From Arthrobacter sp. OV608 (GTDB taxonomy: Bacteria; Actinomycetota; Actinomycetes; Actinomycetales; Micrococcaceae): a stretch of 64,000 bases of DNA. The notes beneath the pieces are model-generated. The model ran no database searches. It was not told the origin of the DNA and worked only from the letters and a program-made list of their open reading frames with translations. The stretch is taken from positions 248,001 to 312,000 of the forward strand of contig FOEZ01000003.1 of NCBI GenBank assembly GCA_900110595.1. The letters run 5' to 3'. A program made the translations under genes and the position numbers. Below, in pieces: positions 34,847-43,024 of this stretch (positions within the stretch are counted from its first letter, which is position 1; every line of letters begins with the position of its first letter).

Positions 34847-36190
34847 ATGAATGACCGCCCGATAGTGCTTGGGACGCTGCCTGACGGCCGTCGTCTCCAC
34901 CTCGATGGCGTGGCGGGATATTGGCCGGCCAGCGGGGGTCTTTTACTGATTCGAGGTGAGGAGCCAGTTACGAGCGGGAAGACATACCTCGACGAGATCA
35001 TCAGTCAGTTTTGCCGTACAAGTGCAACACATGTGATCGACCTCGTCGGAGGTGACTACAGCTGGATGTTGGAAGGTATGAGGACACTCTCCAGGTCCAT
35101 GGGCCATGCCTGCATGAGTGTCGGCGAGATATTTGGAGGAATGCATGAGGATCCGCGCGGTACAACTGTCATCATCAACGGCGCCGAGTCACTCCAGGCT
35201 GATGCCCATGAGTATTCATCCCTCCTTGCCGAGAAGCTGAACCACCTCATCGCTTCGCCGCCTCGAGGAGGAGCGTCCTTGGTACTGGCGGGTCGCGACT
35301 TGGACGTTTCCGAGCTTCTGGTGGGCGGCTTGAACGGAGCCCATCGCATCCAGCTCAGCAACTGTGAAGGGTTGCAGGGCGCTCAGTATTTGCACGGTGA
35401 CCTGCGGGATGCCGTTATTCCTGCCGGGGCTGCCATTTTTGAAGGGCCTCTCGGGTCCCCATCAACGTTTTTTAGCCCTCTTGTTGGCCCCGATGGTAAC
35501 TCCGTGGGAGACGCGTTTTTAGAGCTGCCGACAGGAATTGAAGGGGCAACCTTCTCGACCGCGTGGGCACCGAACCTTGTGGTTAAGGGCAGTTCACGTT
35601 CAGCTCGGTCGCAGCTGATCGCGGACATGGCAATGGCTGCCCAAGACTCTGGAGCGCTCACTTGGGTCGCCACGTCAGCCCCAGAGTCCGCAGTGAGCGC
35701 CAACTGGCGCCACCATCAGGGGACTATGGCCACGGGAGTCGTGCAGACAAGAGAACTCCTGCGGCTCGTTTTCGATCGGGTTCTTCCGCGCATCGATGCG
35801 TGCCGAAGACTAGGAACCAAAGACGTAAGAGACTTTCGGATTTCTGCCGAGTTGGCACGGCCCATCGCAATATTTATTGATGATCTTGATGGCCTGATAA
35901 AAGGCAGAGCAAACCAGACTGACGTTGTGGACGCAGCTGAGGCTGTGGAAACCCTAATCAAGTTCCTTGCCAACACCGCTAATCAAACCAACGTCACGCT
36001 GGTGATTGGCACTTCCGCCAGTGGACTGGCGGATTTGGCTGGTTACGACTCGCTCTGGAACAGCGCAGCCCAGCTGCAGCTATCTCCACCCATTCCCGAG
36101 GCCCGCTCCGATGACGCGGCGTCGTACCTTGCTGCGCCTGGACTTCCAGCCGTCAAACTCGGTAAGGCGAGTTGTAGCAAGAGAGCCTGA
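34847..36190 (+). CDS. FtsK/SpoIIIE-like ATPase with unusual P-loop
   Basis: 447 residues from ATG 34847 (GGAG eight bases before). It has the layout of small FtsK/EccC-type proteins with two ATPase folds. The first has LLLIRGEEPVTSGKTYL, where the glycine of the standard GxxxxGKT is displaced, then TTVIINGAESLQ as Walker B-like. The second begins near PNLVVKGSSRSARSQL, which lacks the Lys of Walker A, then PIAIFIDDLDGLIKG (Walker B). The second site is probably inactive. The last codons may be frameshifted: the +1 frame continues RRVVAREPDGSVNFRLSQLA past the stop, resembling the family's C-terminal strand. Role unknown; its close relatives serve DNA pumping or type VII secretion. Confidence 0.65.
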   Translation: MNDRPIVLGTLPDGRRLHLDGVAGYWPASGGLLLIRGEEPVTSGKTYLDEIISQFCRTSATHVIDLVGGDYSWMLEGMRTLSRSMGHACMSVGEIFGGMHEDPRGTTVIINGAESLQADAHEYSSLLAEKLNHLIASPPRGGASLVLAGRDLDVSELLVGGLNGAHRIQLSNCEGLQGAQYLHGDLRDAVIPAGAAIFEGPLGSPSTFFSPLVGPDGNSVGDAFLELPTGIEGATFSTAWAPNLVVKGSSRSARSQLIADMAMAAQDSGALTWVATSAPESAVSANWRHHQGTMATGVVQTRELLRLVFDRVLPRIDACRRLGTKDVRDFRISAELARPIAIFIDDLDGLIKGRANQTDVVDAAEAVETLIKFLANTANQTNVTLVIGTSASGLADLAGYDSLWNSAAQLQLSPPIPEARSDDAASYLAAPGLPAVKLGKASCSKRA

Positions 36191-36214
36191 CGGTAGCGTC
36201 AATTTCCGTTTGAG

Positions 36215-37783
36215 TCAGCTCGCATTCCGCAACGTCTGGACTTCGCCTTCCAGCGCTCGCTCTATCGTGACGCCGCCATCCGGGCCAGGTCCGGCCGGGA
36301 ACTCGCCCGTACTCCAGCGCAGCTTATTAGCGTCTTGGCAACCCCGGCCTTGTCTGAGCCCACGCACAATCTGGTGACCCGCATCGGCCAGGGGCACACC
36401 TGTCTTCCACCAATTGGGCACCTCGTCATCCGGTGCTGCCCAGTCATTGTTCGCAAAATAGCGCCTGTTGATGGGCCACTCAGCTGCCGACAGGTATTGC
36501 TCAGACACGATTTCGCACCACACGCCGTCGGCGCTCGGCGTGGCCTGCGCGTAGGGCCGAGTTGTGACCTCCTCATTCCCGTCGTATTCGACGCGCAGAA
36601 AGCTGTTCCACGGCATCTTTGCCAAGAGTTGACCGATGAGTTCGCCTGCTTGGTGCCATTCCTCCGCCTCACGTTGGGATTTCGCGTCATTGATGGCCAG
36701 GCTTTCATCCTCAAATCCAAATGGAAAGCCCCAGTAAAACTCGTGGGTGTCCGGCTCTTCGTCGACTTCTTCCTCTTGGGGGAGTATGACTTCGATGGCG
36801 GCTTCCCAGCTACCGTAACGACGGATCAGCTCTACGGCTGAAGGATGTTCTTCTCCCACGGCGGCGGCCGCGATGATCCACTGGTCGTAAAACTCTATGT
36901 CCATGGGCTTCCCGAACTGCATGCATTCCTCGGTGGAACGGTCGAGGACGTCCAAGTAGTCCAGCTCTGTGAAGCGGTGGTCACTGGACAGAAGTCGCAT
37001 ACCTACCGAGCTCAGCAAACTTTCCCAGGACCCGTGACCGTAGCGTGCGCGCAAGGTTCGTCCCGGAACGGGCCAGGGGTCATCCGGGTCGTTCGTAATT
37101 GAACCAAGGCGCCTCGACACTGCCCGCGTAGCGCTCTCGTAGTCCTCGTGAGAAATGGTCGTGATTGTTCTAGCTCGGATGGCAAGAGCTGTCGTTTCGA
37201 TGACGCCGAGAATCTCTGCCATGCGCCGATATGGCAAGCGTGCATTCAGAATGCCCCGGAGCTCCGACACCGCGGTGAGGGACATCTTTCCCAAGGCCAA
37301 TTGATAGTCCGGTTCTATTTTATGGTGGACTCCCGCGACATACAGCAGGCTTAGCTTGTCACAGATCCGCCGTGTCGGGATGTCCTCGACCGTCTGACCC
37401 CCGGGAATGCCGGGGATGTGCAGCAGCTCCGCGGCGGGCGGGATGTCGATTGAAATACCCAGTGCTTTTAACACTTTGGGTATTTCATCGCGATCAATTC
37501 CCGAGGCGTGGAGCCGCTCAACCATTTCCTCATTGGCGAGCAGCACCTCGTTGGTTGCCGATGCGCGCCGCCGAACAGCGCGTGAGCGCTCCAATTCATC
37601 GCTTGGGCTGCTCTCCGCCATGATCAGGAGGCAGACCTCTCCAAGGTCGCGCTCCGTCGCCCTGGCGATCGCACGGAGCGGATCACCCTTCCTGTACGAG
37701 TCCATAAAGTCAGACTCGATCATCCAGTCTGACGGCACACGAATGCCCACCTGGTGCTGTTCCTTGCCGGCAAATGCCCCCAA
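36215..37783 (-). CDS. repeat protein with TY-Chap-like C-terminal domain
   Basis: 522 residues from TTG 37783 (GGCGAGAAG before it; a later start is possible). The middle (~200-345) has two repeats of the kind found with homing-endonuclease and helicase proteins, ending WESLLSSVG and SWEAAIEV. Residues ~400-500 (FLRVEYDGNEEVTT...PYAQATPSADGVWCEIVSEQYLS...PNWW) match the TY-Chap fold of actinobacterial secretion-chaperone-like proteins. The N-terminus has a helical MIESDFMDSYRKGDPLRAIA. The start is 10 bp downstream of the preceding gene's stop, so the two are an operon. Function unknown; the fused parts are unusual together. Confidence 0.6.
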   Translation of the reverse strand: MGAFAGKEQHQVGIRVPSDWMIESDFMDSYRKGDPLRAIARATERDLGEVCLLIMAESSPSDELERSRAVRRRASATNEVLLANEEMVERLHASGIDRDEIPKVLKALGISIDIPPAAELLHIPGIPGGQTVEDIPTRRICDKLSLLYVAGVHHKIEPDYQLALGKMSLTAVSELRGILNARLPYRRMAEILGVIETTALAIRARTITTISHEDYESATRAVSRRLGSITNDPDDPWPVPGRTLRARYGHGSWESLLSSVGMRLLSSDHRFTELDYLDVLDRSTEECMQFGKPMDIEFYDQWIIAAAAVGEEHPSAVELIRRYGSWEAAIEVILPQEEEVDEEPDTHEFYWGFPFGFEDESLAINDAKSQREAEEWHQAGELIGQLLAKMPWNSFLRVEYDGNEEVTTRPYAQATPSADGVWCEIVSEQYLSAAEWPINRRYFANNDWAAPDDEVPNWWKTGVPLADAGHQIVRGLRQGRGCQDANKLRWSTGEFPAGPGPDGGVTIERALEGEVQTLRNAS

Positions 37784-37793
37784 CGCTTCTCGC

Positions 37794-38801
37794 CTACCCC
37801 TTCACCGAACGCAGGGCGTCCGCCCAAGTGCCGTAGATGTTTCTGACCGATGCGCCGGAGGGCCGGGACCGGCCAGCTGCTAGTTCCTGCTTCACCCAGT
37901 CGTCGTAGGCTGCGTACGTCGCATTCGTTTCGGCAGCCGCCGCATGGAAGCAGAAGTCACTCACCGCGTCGTCATACTCTTCACGGGTGAACTTCAGCAG
38001 TCCCTTTGATCGGCCCTGCTTTGTGGTCCCGATTCCCATTGCTTCCAAGGCCTCGTTCCAGCCCCCGAAGCGCTTCATCACTGTCTGTCGGGTAGGCGGC
38101 CACGGGAAAGCTCCCTGCCGAGACACTAGGCCGAAGGCCACAACAAGTTCGTCGCGGAGCTCCTGGTAACGGGCGCCGGTGATGCTGGTGGTCGGATCCT
38201 TCGTGACGTGTTTCTGGGCGGCGCCAATAACTCCCAGGATGGTTGCCACGTCATCGGCGGACGCTTCTGCCGATTCCAGGGCGGCCCGTAGCTCGCTCAT
38301 GAGGGACAGGTCCAGGTTCACTGCCGCCCACTCACGGTCGGGCGCAAGATTCCTGTCGGATCCCAGCAGGAACCAGATCCCGGCAGCCAGCGCCTCTTGG
38401 GAGAAGATGTCATCGACCTGCGCCTTGGAGAAAAGAACGGACGATCCCTTTAGGGCTTCTTCGGCCAGATCAACGTCGATCGCCGGGTACAGCGCCTGAA
38501 GCTTCAGCACGGCATCAGGCCGGGTCACGCCGCGCTTGGCCATCTGGCGGGCGAGGTCCCCGTACTCAGCGAGGAAGGTTTCATGCGCCGCCTTGGTGGC
38601 CGCTTCACGTGCCGCGATCCGGTTCCTGCGGGATTCCTCGGCGTTCGTTCCGCCCACCTTGGCGATGATCTGCCGGACCCGCTCGCGGGTGATGCCAAAG
38701 CTTTGGCCGATGGCGTCCAGCGTCTCACCGTCGGCGTAGCGCTCAACCATTGCAGCGTCACGCTGCTCCCGGCTGAGTTCAGGAGTAGTTGTCATGGTCA
38801 T
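37794..38801 (-). CDS. sigma region 4-like HTH protein with endonuclease-associated repeats
   Basis: 335 residues from ATG 38801 (GATAGGAAT before it). The N-terminus has MVERYADGETLDAIGQSFGI, then TRERVRQIIAKVG, the helix-turn-helix of sigma-70 region 4, without regions 2 or 3. From ~230 there are repeats of the form TREEYDDAVSDFCFHAAAAE...YDDWVKQELAAGR...SVRNIYGTWADAL and RQTVMKRFGGWNEALEAMG, similar to the HNH/homing-endonuclease-associated DNA-binding repeats. It should bind DNA at more than one point. It could regulate or recruit the helicase-sigma operon 3.7 kb away, but this is speculation. It is cotranscribed with the TY-Chap-like gene. Confidence 0.7.
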   Translation of the reverse strand: MTMTTTPELSREQRDAAMVERYADGETLDAIGQSFGITRERVRQIIAKVGGTNAEESRRNRIAAREAATKAAHETFLAEYGDLARQMAKRGVTRPDAVLKLQALYPAIDVDLAEEALKGSSVLFSKAQVDDIFSQEALAAGIWFLLGSDRNLAPDREWAAVNLDLSLMSELRAALESAEASADDVATILGVIGAAQKHVTKDPTTSITGARYQELRDELVVAFGLVSRQGAFPWPPTRQTVMKRFGGWNEALEAMGIGTTKQGRSKGLLKFTREEYDDAVSDFCFHAAAAETNATYAAYDDWVKQELAAGRSRPSGASVRNIYGTWADALRSVKG

Positions 38802-38848
38802 ATTCCTATCAGCAGGCTCGGACATTACTTGGCACCAGCGGGCGTGGC

Positions 38849-40354
38849 TCAGTCCACGAGCGGATCAGTGCTGACATCGGCTTCCCTCAGCACCCGCATG
38901 AACAGCGAATTCGGCCGCGCCCCGGGCAGCACGCGCTGTAGTTCTTCCAATGCTTCCAGTGGAGAAACGCCGGCAACACGAGCGCCATACAGGGCCGCAA
39001 CAGTAGGGGTGCGGGACTCCGCTCGGACACAATGCAGGAGCACGGTTTTGTCCTCCGCCCGGTAGCGTTCGACGGCGGCCGCCGCCTCTGCGAGGACAAA
39101 GGCTGTATGAGCGTTGTCGTCTCCTACCGCGGAGTCCACCACCCAGAAGGTGGCATGGTTCTCCGGTGACATGCCCGGCACATCCAGCGTGCCCAACCGG
39201 CAGAGTGACACCACCGCGTCGATGCCCAGCTCATCCACCCGCTGAAGCGAGCCGACCCCGCCCAGCCACACCCCGTCGTCGTGCGGATGCCGGACCAACG
39301 CGTCGGTGCGGCTCCACATGCTGTAGTCGTGCCGTTCAGCGCGCGGCCAGGACGTGGACCGGTGGCCTTCGCCTCGGCCCAGCTCCATGCCCAGCCCCAT
39401 CAGATCGCGGGCACGCAGGCCCGGCCACCCGTGGAGCCGCTGCCGCCATTCGAAGGGCACCGCAGTGTAGCCGTACGCCGCACCCAGCAGGCCGCCCGCG
39501 ATGGCCGCCACCGTGTCGGTGTCGCGCCCGCCGCGTACCGCCTCCTCCAAGGAAGCCCGAAGATGGGCCGGACCGGCAGCCGAAAGGCCCGCATAATGGA
39601 TAGCGCTCCATGCCCCCTGGAACGCCTCAACCACCCAGCCGTTCCGGCTGAAGTCGCGGGGCCGGGACCGCTCGGCCGTTTCGATCCGCTCAAGCCACAG
39701 CGAAGCCCGCTCGGCGGGCAGCAGCCGGAGGCCCACCCGGACATCGAGCAACCCGGTAAGAACGGCGTGACGGATAGCAACACACCACAACCCGCACGCC
39801 TCCTGCGCATCAGGATCGGCATGGGTCAGGGCGCTCAGCTCAGCCGCAGCAGCCATGAGTTGAGAAGGCTCCCGGTCCAGGTACGCCAGCGCGAGGGGAG
39901 CAGTGCGCATCAGCGAACCGTTGCCCGCGCTCCGTCCAGTCCGGGCATGGAAGTCAGCGGCCGCGGCAGTGAAGTCCGCGGCCTCAACCTCGCGGCCAGC
40001 AGCGGTAGCCAGCCTCCGTGCAGCAGCGGTGACGGCACTCGTCTGCGCTCCAACGTCTTTCGCTTCGACCGCCCACGAGGTCCATGCCCGGACCACCGTG
40101 GTGAGGGCCGCGGGGGAGTAGGAACCGCCGTCGGACGGGGACTCCAGCAGGGCCTGAGCGATGGGAAAGGCCATGGAGGTGTCGTCGGTCCATTCGGCCG
40201 GCGCGAACCCAAACGGGCCGCCGCCCTTCATGGTGACGTCGGCGCCATCCGGCAGCGGGGCGCCGAACTCGTAGCCGGCTCCGAGGGCGTCGCCGGCGGC
40301 CAGGGCGACGAGGACACCGGCCGCACGGTCATTCTGCAAAGGGTTCAGTTTCAT
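38849..40354 (-). CDS. ADP-ribosylglycohydrolase fused to dual-specificity phosphatase
   Basis: 501 residues. The N-terminal ~310 residues are an ADP-ribosylglycohydrolase (DraG/ARG): ALAAGDALGAGYEFG, EWTDDTSM (metal Asp pair), GRSAGNGSLMRTAP and GGRDTDTVAAIAGGLLGA with the second metal motif. The C-terminal ~180 residues are a dual-specificity phosphatase with LLHCVRAESRTP (Cys-x5-Arg). This fusion is a known NAD/ADP-ribose processing protein, removing ADP-ribose and probably a phosphate from a derivative such as ADP-ribose-1''-phosphate. Its ATG overlaps the stop of the ARPP-1 gene (ATGA). NrtR likely controls both. Confidence 0.88.
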   Translation of the reverse strand: MKLNPLQNDRAAGVLVALAAGDALGAGYEFGAPLPDGADVTMKGGGPFGFAPAEWTDDTSMAFPIAQALLESPSDGGSYSPAALTTVVRAWTSWAVEAKDVGAQTSAVTAAARRLATAAGREVEAADFTAAAADFHARTGRSAGNGSLMRTAPLALAYLDREPSQLMAAAAELSALTHADPDAQEACGLWCVAIRHAVLTGLLDVRVGLRLLPAERASLWLERIETAERSRPRDFSRNGWVVEAFQGAWSAIHYAGLSAAGPAHLRASLEEAVRGGRDTDTVAAIAGGLLGAAYGYTAVPFEWRQRLHGWPGLRARDLMGLGMELGRGEGHRSTSWPRAERHDYSMWSRTDALVRHPHDDGVWLGGVGSLQRVDELGIDAVVSLCRLGTLDVPGMSPENHATFWVVDSAVGDDNAHTAFVLAEAAAAVERYRAEDKTVLLHCVRAESRTPTVAALYGARVAGVSPLEALEELQRVLPGARPNSLFMRVLREADVSTDPLVD

Positions 40355-41316
40355 GCCATCTCCATCAGGGGGTGTTGGGTGTTCCAGCCGGTCAGGTGCG
40401 CCAGCTGGGGCGTTCGTTGGGGGAGCGCGACGGCGATGCCGGCGGCGGTGACCGCTCCGGCGGCGCGGGAGACGTTGCGGCTCCGGAGTGAGCCGTGGTT
40501 CCGCACCTCCACGGCCGCGGCGCCGCCGTCGAACGTCCCGAAGTCCATCGCCTGCACCTGCGCGGCGAGGTCGCGCGCCCGCTGACCTGGCATCGGCCCG
40601 GAGGCCAGCGCCTGGGGCGGCAGGAGTTCAAGGTCCAGCAGCGCTGACTCGATCAGCTGCCGGTAGTGGCGGCGGAAGAGCGTGTTGGTGCCGAACACCT
40701 CCAGGAGCAGGGGCTGCTGGCCCAGGCCGATCACCACGCCGCGCTGGCCCTCCAGCGGGGCAGGCGCGTCCGCGGCGCTGAACCTGTTCCGTTCCTCCTT
40801 GTCCTCCTTGAACCAGTCCAGATGCTGGAGGAGTGAGCTGGTGGCGGAGGCGCCCCGGGCGGCGTCGAAGCGCCGGACCCGCTCCCAGATGCGGTCCTGC
40901 CGGTCGCCGCCCCGTTGCCTGTTCAGGCCATTGGCGAGCTCGGACCACACGTTCAACGGCGCGCGGCGGGCCTGTCGCCGGTGGCTGTTCTGTCCGGCTT
41001 CCCAGCGGCCCGCCTCTACACAGAAGGTGTCGATGTCGCGGCTTTCGCCTGCGCCGAGGACGACGTCGCGGGCGCAGGTCCGGTGCTGCTGGCCACCTTC
41101 GAGCAGCTCGCCTTCCACCAGCAGTGCCGGGTGCGGGCCGTTGTTGGTGACGGTGAGGCGGGACACCTGGGCGCCGCTGGCAAGTTCGGTGACGGCGACG
41201 TTTGCGTGGGTGCCGGTGCTGATACCGAGGCTTCCGGGGGCGGAGGTCCAGACGGGGAAGATGCTGAGCGGGCCGAGGCTGCTGCCGGCGCCGACGTGAA
41301 GCTGCGGAACTTTCAT
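40351..41316 (-). CDS. ARPP-1 domain protein (ARG/phosphatase-associated)
   Basis: 321 residues. The pattern HANVAVTELASGAQVSRLTVTNNG, then LLVEGELLEGGQQHR, NVWSELANGLNR and a GVVIGLGQQPLLLEVFG block is that of the ARPP-1 family, named for its association with ADP-ribosylglycohydrolases and rhodanese/phosphatase-fold proteins in NAD-related operons. Its biochemical activity is unknown to me. It is the first gene after two NrtR-like operators and is translationally coupled (ATGA) to the ARG-phosphatase. Together they likely clear or recycle ADP-ribose compounds. Confidence 0.8.
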   Translation of the reverse strand: MKVPQLHVGAGSSLGPLSIFPVWTSAPGSLGISTGTHANVAVTELASGAQVSRLTVTNNGPHPALLVEGELLEGGQQHRTCARDVVLGAGESRDIDTFCVEAGRWEAGQNSHRRQARRAPLNVWSELANGLNRQRGGDRQDRIWERVRRFDAARGASATSSLLQHLDWFKEDKEERNRFSAADAPAPLEGQRGVVIGLGQQPLLLEVFGTNTLFRRHYRQLIESALLDLELLPPQALASGPMPGQRARDLAAQVQAMDFGTFDGGAAAVEVRNHGSLRSRNVSRAAGAVTAAGIAVALPQRTPQLAHLTGWNTQHPLMEMA

Positions 41317-41337
41317 GATGACCTCCGTTTTATTTAT

Positions 41338-41349
41338 CGCAGTTCTGCG
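41338..41349. promoter_or_regulatory. NrtR-like operator 1
   Basis: CGCAGTTCTGCG, a palindrome with perfect 5-bp arms (CGCAG/CTGCG) and flank TTTAT on the left. It sits 22 bp before the ARPP-1 start. Its left half matches the right half of operator 2 in inverted form, so the idealised site is TTTATCGCAGT/ACTGCGATAAA. Confidence 0.6.
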
Positions 41350-41385
41350 TTAATTGCTTCCAGTATGCACGGGTTGCTTCTTTAG

Positions 41386-41397
41386 CGCAATACTGCG
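41386..41397. promoter_or_regulatory. NrtR-like operator 2
   Basis: CGCAATACTGCG, arms CGCA/TGCG, followed by ATAAA. It lies 13 bp before the NrtR start and 36 bp from operator 1. The two sites face the two divergent genes, as expected for an autoregulated NrtR-type repressor. Binding is inferred from position and symmetry. Confidence 0.6.
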
Positions 41398-41409
41398 ATA
41401 AATGGAGAT

Positions 41410-42096
41410 GTGAAGGATTCCAAGAACACTCCAGGCCGGTCCCTGCTCGACTACCCGCGGCCGTCGGTGGCGGTGGATACGGCGGTGCTGACCGTGGCGG
41501 AGGGGAGCGTGTGCGTGCTGCTGGTTCGCCGCGCGGAGGATCATCAACACGGGAAGTGGGCCCTGCCGGGAACGTTCCTGCGTGAGGGCGAGACCCTGGC
41601 GGACGCGGTGCTGCGGTGCCTGCAGGAGAAAGCCTGGATTACGGGGCGGGTGCCGCGGCAGCTGCAGGTCTTTGACGAGCCGGGCCGTGATGACCGCGGC
41701 TGGGTCCTGTCAGTGGCGCACGTGGATGTGGTACCGCTGGCGGCTTTGGAGGAGGCGCTGACGTCCGACGGCGTACGGCTGGCTTCCGTGACAGGGGAAC
41801 CGGAGCTGATCGCCGGGCTTCCCTATGGACACGCGGACATCGTGGCCAAGGCGGTGGATTGGCTGCGTGCTGCTTATGCGGAGGCGCCGGATCCTGGGGC
41901 GCTGCTCCATGAGCCGTTCACCCTTAAGGAGCTGCGGGAGCTGCATGAGGTGGTGGCTCGCGCACCGCTGATGCGGGACACGTTCCGGCGGTTTATGGAA
42001 CCGAAGCTGAAGGGGACCGGGCAGATGTCCGACGGGACGCGGGGGAGGCCGTCGCGGTTATGGCTACGGGGAGACCGGCAGGGCAATTCGGCCTGA
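41410..42096 (+). CDS. nrtR: NrtR-family transcriptional regulator (Nudix-winged HTH)
   Basis: 228 residues from GTG 41410 with GGAG before it. The N-terminal Nudix-like fold (SVAVDTAVLTV...VLLVRRAEDHQHGKWALPG) has a degenerate Nudix box (GTFLREGETLADAVLRCLQE): the usual REUxEE pair is RCLQEK, so hydrolysis is unlikely. The C-terminal part (FTLKELRELHEVVARAPLMRDTFRRFMEP) is the winged HTH. NrtR proteins bind ADP-ribose or a related NAD metabolite and release DNA. Here it is divergent from the ARPP-1/ARG-phosphatase operon with two palindromes between, so the module is probably induced by ADP-ribose. The last ~25 residues are Arg/Gly-rich. Confidence 0.88.
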   Translation: MKDSKNTPGRSLLDYPRPSVAVDTAVLTVAEGSVCVLLVRRAEDHQHGKWALPGTFLREGETLADAVLRCLQEKAWITGRVPRQLQVFDEPGRDDRGWVLSVAHVDVVPLAALEEALTSDGVRLASVTGEPELIAGLPYGHADIVAKAVDWLRAAYAEAPDPGALLHEPFTLKELRELHEVVARAPLMRDTFRRFMEPKLKGTGQMSDGTRGRPSRLWLRGDRQGNSA

Positions 42097-42136
42097 AGCC
42101 GCCCGCCGCAGTCAGGAAATCTTCGCGGAGAAACCC

Positions 42137-43024
42137 CTAGCCCGTCACCGTTGGCCAGTAGGTCAGCGGCGTGACGGCACCTCGTTTCTTGGCCGGCGTT
42201 CGGTAACCGTACTGGCCAATCACCCTGTCGAACACCGGACCTTCAAGCACCGGGCTGACCTGAAAGCCGCGCCTGCCAGTAATCGGGTCTTGCTCCCAGG
42301 CGTCCTGCCGAATCTTGAATAGGCCCCTCGTCACACCGCGGTGTACAGCCACAACATGTTCGATCCCGTCCCTTTCAATGCGGGACTGGCTCAACTTCCA
42401 CCAGCAGCGCACGGAGTCGCCGAGCTCCGCAGCAAACAACGCTCTATCTCCGGTACTGAGCCACTCGGACTTGAAGCCGTAACCAGCGCGCACAGAGCCT
42501 CCGGGGGTCACTTCCTCCGCATCAACCCATGACTTTAGGGTGACCAACAACAGTGGCGGCGTATCGGCGCCAAGGTCCGGCGCTGCGAACTCTGAGACGA
42601 TGTTCTCCAAGGTCTCGATCCCGTGTCCGTGCGACGATTCACGTCGGGCATTCGTGAGCTGATCCAAGTGCGCGAGCGGGTGAGGAGTTTGGCTCGGCAT
42701 CAGTTGGAAGGAACTGAGCAGATCAATGGCTGCCGCCTCAACTTGGGTGTATTCGGACCCCATGCCGTGCCGCAGTATCCAGATTTCCGGTTCGAGACCG
42801 TCCTGGCGGATGCCATGGATAGCAGTGATCTTTCGAGAGTGCTCGCCTTGGGGTTCCTCTGTCGGCGCTGTTAGAGCATCGGCCTCCAGCCCGTGGTCGA
42901 GTACCCGCGTTCTGGTGCCCTTGCCAACGTAGAACGGATTCCCCGTTCGGGGGTCTATCAGCAGGTACACGTAGTTGCCCAGATACTCGGCAACCTGCTC
43001 TAGGACCTTTTTCTCAACCTTCAT
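42137..43024 (-). CDS. GIY-YIG nuclease (LEM-3-like)
   Basis: 295 residues. The N-terminal part has YVYLLIDPRTGNPFYVGKG, a GIY-YIG core of the LEM-3/Slx1-like branch, then TRTRVLDH with the catalytic Arg, and EAAAIDLL with the metal-binding Glu. The C-terminal ~150 residues are beta-rich (SVRCWWKLSQSRI, FKIRQDAWEQDP) and unfamiliar. The gene starts 11 bp inside the end of the SIR2 gene (43014-43024), so translation is coupled and the two probably act together. The nuclease presumably makes DNA cuts; its trigger may be the SIR2 protein. Confidence 0.82.
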   Translation of the reverse strand: MKVEKKVLEQVAEYLGNYVYLLIDPRTGNPFYVGKGTRTRVLDHGLEADALTAPTEEPQGEHSRKITAIHGIRQDGLEPEIWILRHGMGSEYTQVEAAAIDLLSSFQLMPSQTPHPLAHLDQLTNARRESSHGHGIETLENIVSEFAAPDLGADTPPLLLVTLKSWVDAEEVTPGGSVRAGYGFKSEWLSTGDRALFAAELGDSVRCWWKLSQSRIERDGIEHVVAVHRGVTRGLFKIRQDAWEQDPITGRRGFQVSPVLEGPVFDRVIGQYGYRTPAKKRGAVTPLTYWPTVTG

